A stretch of 64,000 nucleotides of DNA, from contig WYCW01000001.1 of assembly GCA_011392765.1 (NCBI GenBank), positions 614,888 to 678,887 of the forward strand, in the 5' to 3' direction. The DNA comes from Candidatus Thiosymbion ectosymbiont of Catanema sp. Cochon2018 (GTDB taxonomy: Bacteria > Pseudomonadota > Gammaproteobacteria > Chromatiales > Chromatiaceae). The notes beneath the pieces were generated by a model, which worked only from the letters and a program-made list of their open reading frames with translations, had not been told where the DNA came from and did no database searches. Positions 63,245-64,000 of the stretch are shown here, piece after piece. How positions within the stretch are numbered: the stretch's first letter is position 1; the number at the start of each line of letters is the position of its first letter. A program made the position numbers and the translations under genes.

Positions 63245-64000
63245 CTATTCCGCGGCCAATCGCCGCGGCCTCATTGAAGCCTGTATTCCTCCACGCTGGG
63301 GAAGAAGTCGCGCTGTTGGCTATTCCGCGGCCAATCGCCGCGGCCTCATTGAAGCACGGTCGGCGCGAAGGTGACGTTGACCCCACCCAGGCTATTCCGC
63401 GGCCAATCGCCGCGGCCTCATTGAAGCGCGGTCGATGAGACGCGGGATCGAATCTTTGTCGCCCTATTCCGCGGCCAATCGCCGCGGCCTCATTGAAGCC
63501 TAGGCTGTCCAGGATGCTCCGTTTGGCCGCCTCGAAGCTATTCCGCGGCCAATCGCCGCGGCCTCATTGAAGCTTGGGATGTGTCAGCTTTTTAGGTCGG
63601 TTCCGGGACCTATTCCGCGGCCAATCGCCGCGGCCTCATTGAAGCTGTGGGATTGCTCGTATTCCGGGCAAACCATGCAAACTATTCCGCGGCCAATCGC
63701 CGCGGCCTCATTGAAGCATCGCAATTTTTTCAATCTGGTACCTGGTGTCCAATTCTATTCCGCGGCCAATCGCCGCGGCCTCATTGAAGCGTTGTGTGCC
63801 AGGAACTTTGTGGAGAATCAACATCCACTATTCCGCGGCCAATCGCCGCGGCCTCATTGAAGCCAGGCCCTGGTTCCAGACCCCGTACCGCTGCAAAATG
63901 GCTATTCCGCGGCCAATCGCCGCGGCCTCATTGAAGCATTGGGTAGGGTTTCGCTGGTGGATTTAGGACTGGTTCTATTCCGCGGCCAATCGCCGCGGCC
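63245..64000 (+). CRISPR. Type I-G CRISPR array, 11 repeats visible, continues past the window
   Basis: Identical 36-bp repeats start at 63245, 63320, 63392, 63464, 63538, 63610, 63682, 63755, 63828, 63902 and 63975 (the last cut after 26 bp). Each has the stem CCGCGGC-CAATC-GCCGCGG and ends TCATTGAAGC. Ten spacers of 36-39 bp (39, 36, 36, 38, 36, 36, 37, 37, 38, 37), all different. No spacer matches another part of the window by eye. Confidence 0.98.

Noticed and set aside
63281-63974. Self-targeting spacers
   Set aside because: None of the ten spacers matches other parts of this window by eye; a genome-wide search is not possible here.

Overview
The window looks like the chromosome of a sulfur-bacterium-like gammaproteobacterium (order Chromatiales or a relative). 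This is an inference from the housekeeping genes (dnaE, queG, orn, rsgA, a fxsA/cutA/dsbD block), the high GC and the many short dispersed palindromic repeats. No rRNA or tRNA gene and no intact transposase was seen.

Layout. 0-7.2 kb: clpV of a type VI secretion system, a small retropepsin-like protein and dnaE. 7.2-14.5 kb: a decayed block. It holds frameshifted remains of an AAA-ATPase/PD-(D/E)XK protein, fxsA, cutA, a membrane protein and dsbD, with nested MITE-like elements. 14.5-22.3 kb: a secreted Gly/Thr-rich tandem-repeat protein, queG, orn, a small cytochrome c, rsgA, an eight-repeat WD40 protein and an SPL-family radical SAM protein. 22.3-24.7 kb: a group II intron fragment, the 3' remnant of a third type I-G cas3, a VapBC-like module and a small membrane protein. 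24.7-25.3 kb: a crRNA-like mini-CRISPR (below). 25.4-32.8 kb: type I-G (formerly I-U) effector operon 1, cas3-csx17-csb1-csb2, with no adaptation genes and no array. 35.4-38.2 and 47.7-50.7 kb: an animal-type haem peroxidase, a short P450-like protein, an old-yellow-enzyme flavoprotein and a dihaem cytochrome. These look like one redox/oxylipin-type cluster split by an integron cassette array (38.9-47.6 kb, eight attC sites, no integrase in the window). 50.9-54.7 kb: two Rpn-family genes (one gutted), a membrane protein and toxin-antitoxin genes. 54.8-64.0 kb: a complete type I-G locus, cas4-cas1, cas2, cas3, csb3, csb1, csb2, a leader and a CRISPR array (36-bp repeats, 36-39-bp spacers) running off the window.

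The most interesting signal lies at 24,756-25,246. Two degenerate copies of the array repeat sit around a 36-nt spacer. The first copy keeps the 3' handle and the second keeps the exact stem. The spacer partly matches a site 5'-flanked by TTA that overlaps the -35 box of a strong promoter just upstream. Mismatches within the first 20 positions fall at 6, 10, 12, 14, 18 and 19, so three of them (6, 12, 18) lie at the bases a type I Cascade flips out. A 26-codon hydrophobic peptide gene with a strong ribosome-binding site follows, and a divergent single-pass membrane protein lies on the other side. This is the architecture expected of a CreA/CreR-like Cascade-guided repressor, possibly a CRISPR-guarded toxin module, here for type I-G.

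How the parts may work together. Operon 2 supplies adaptation, the array and a Csb3-type effector. Operon 1 is a Csx17-type effector whose only local guide is the crRNA-like unit. MITE insertions have remodelled the cas3-csx17 junction, and one supplies the csx17 start codon. Several toxin-antitoxin units, the attC array and the inverted repeats mark 22-54 kb as a mobile, defence-rich region.
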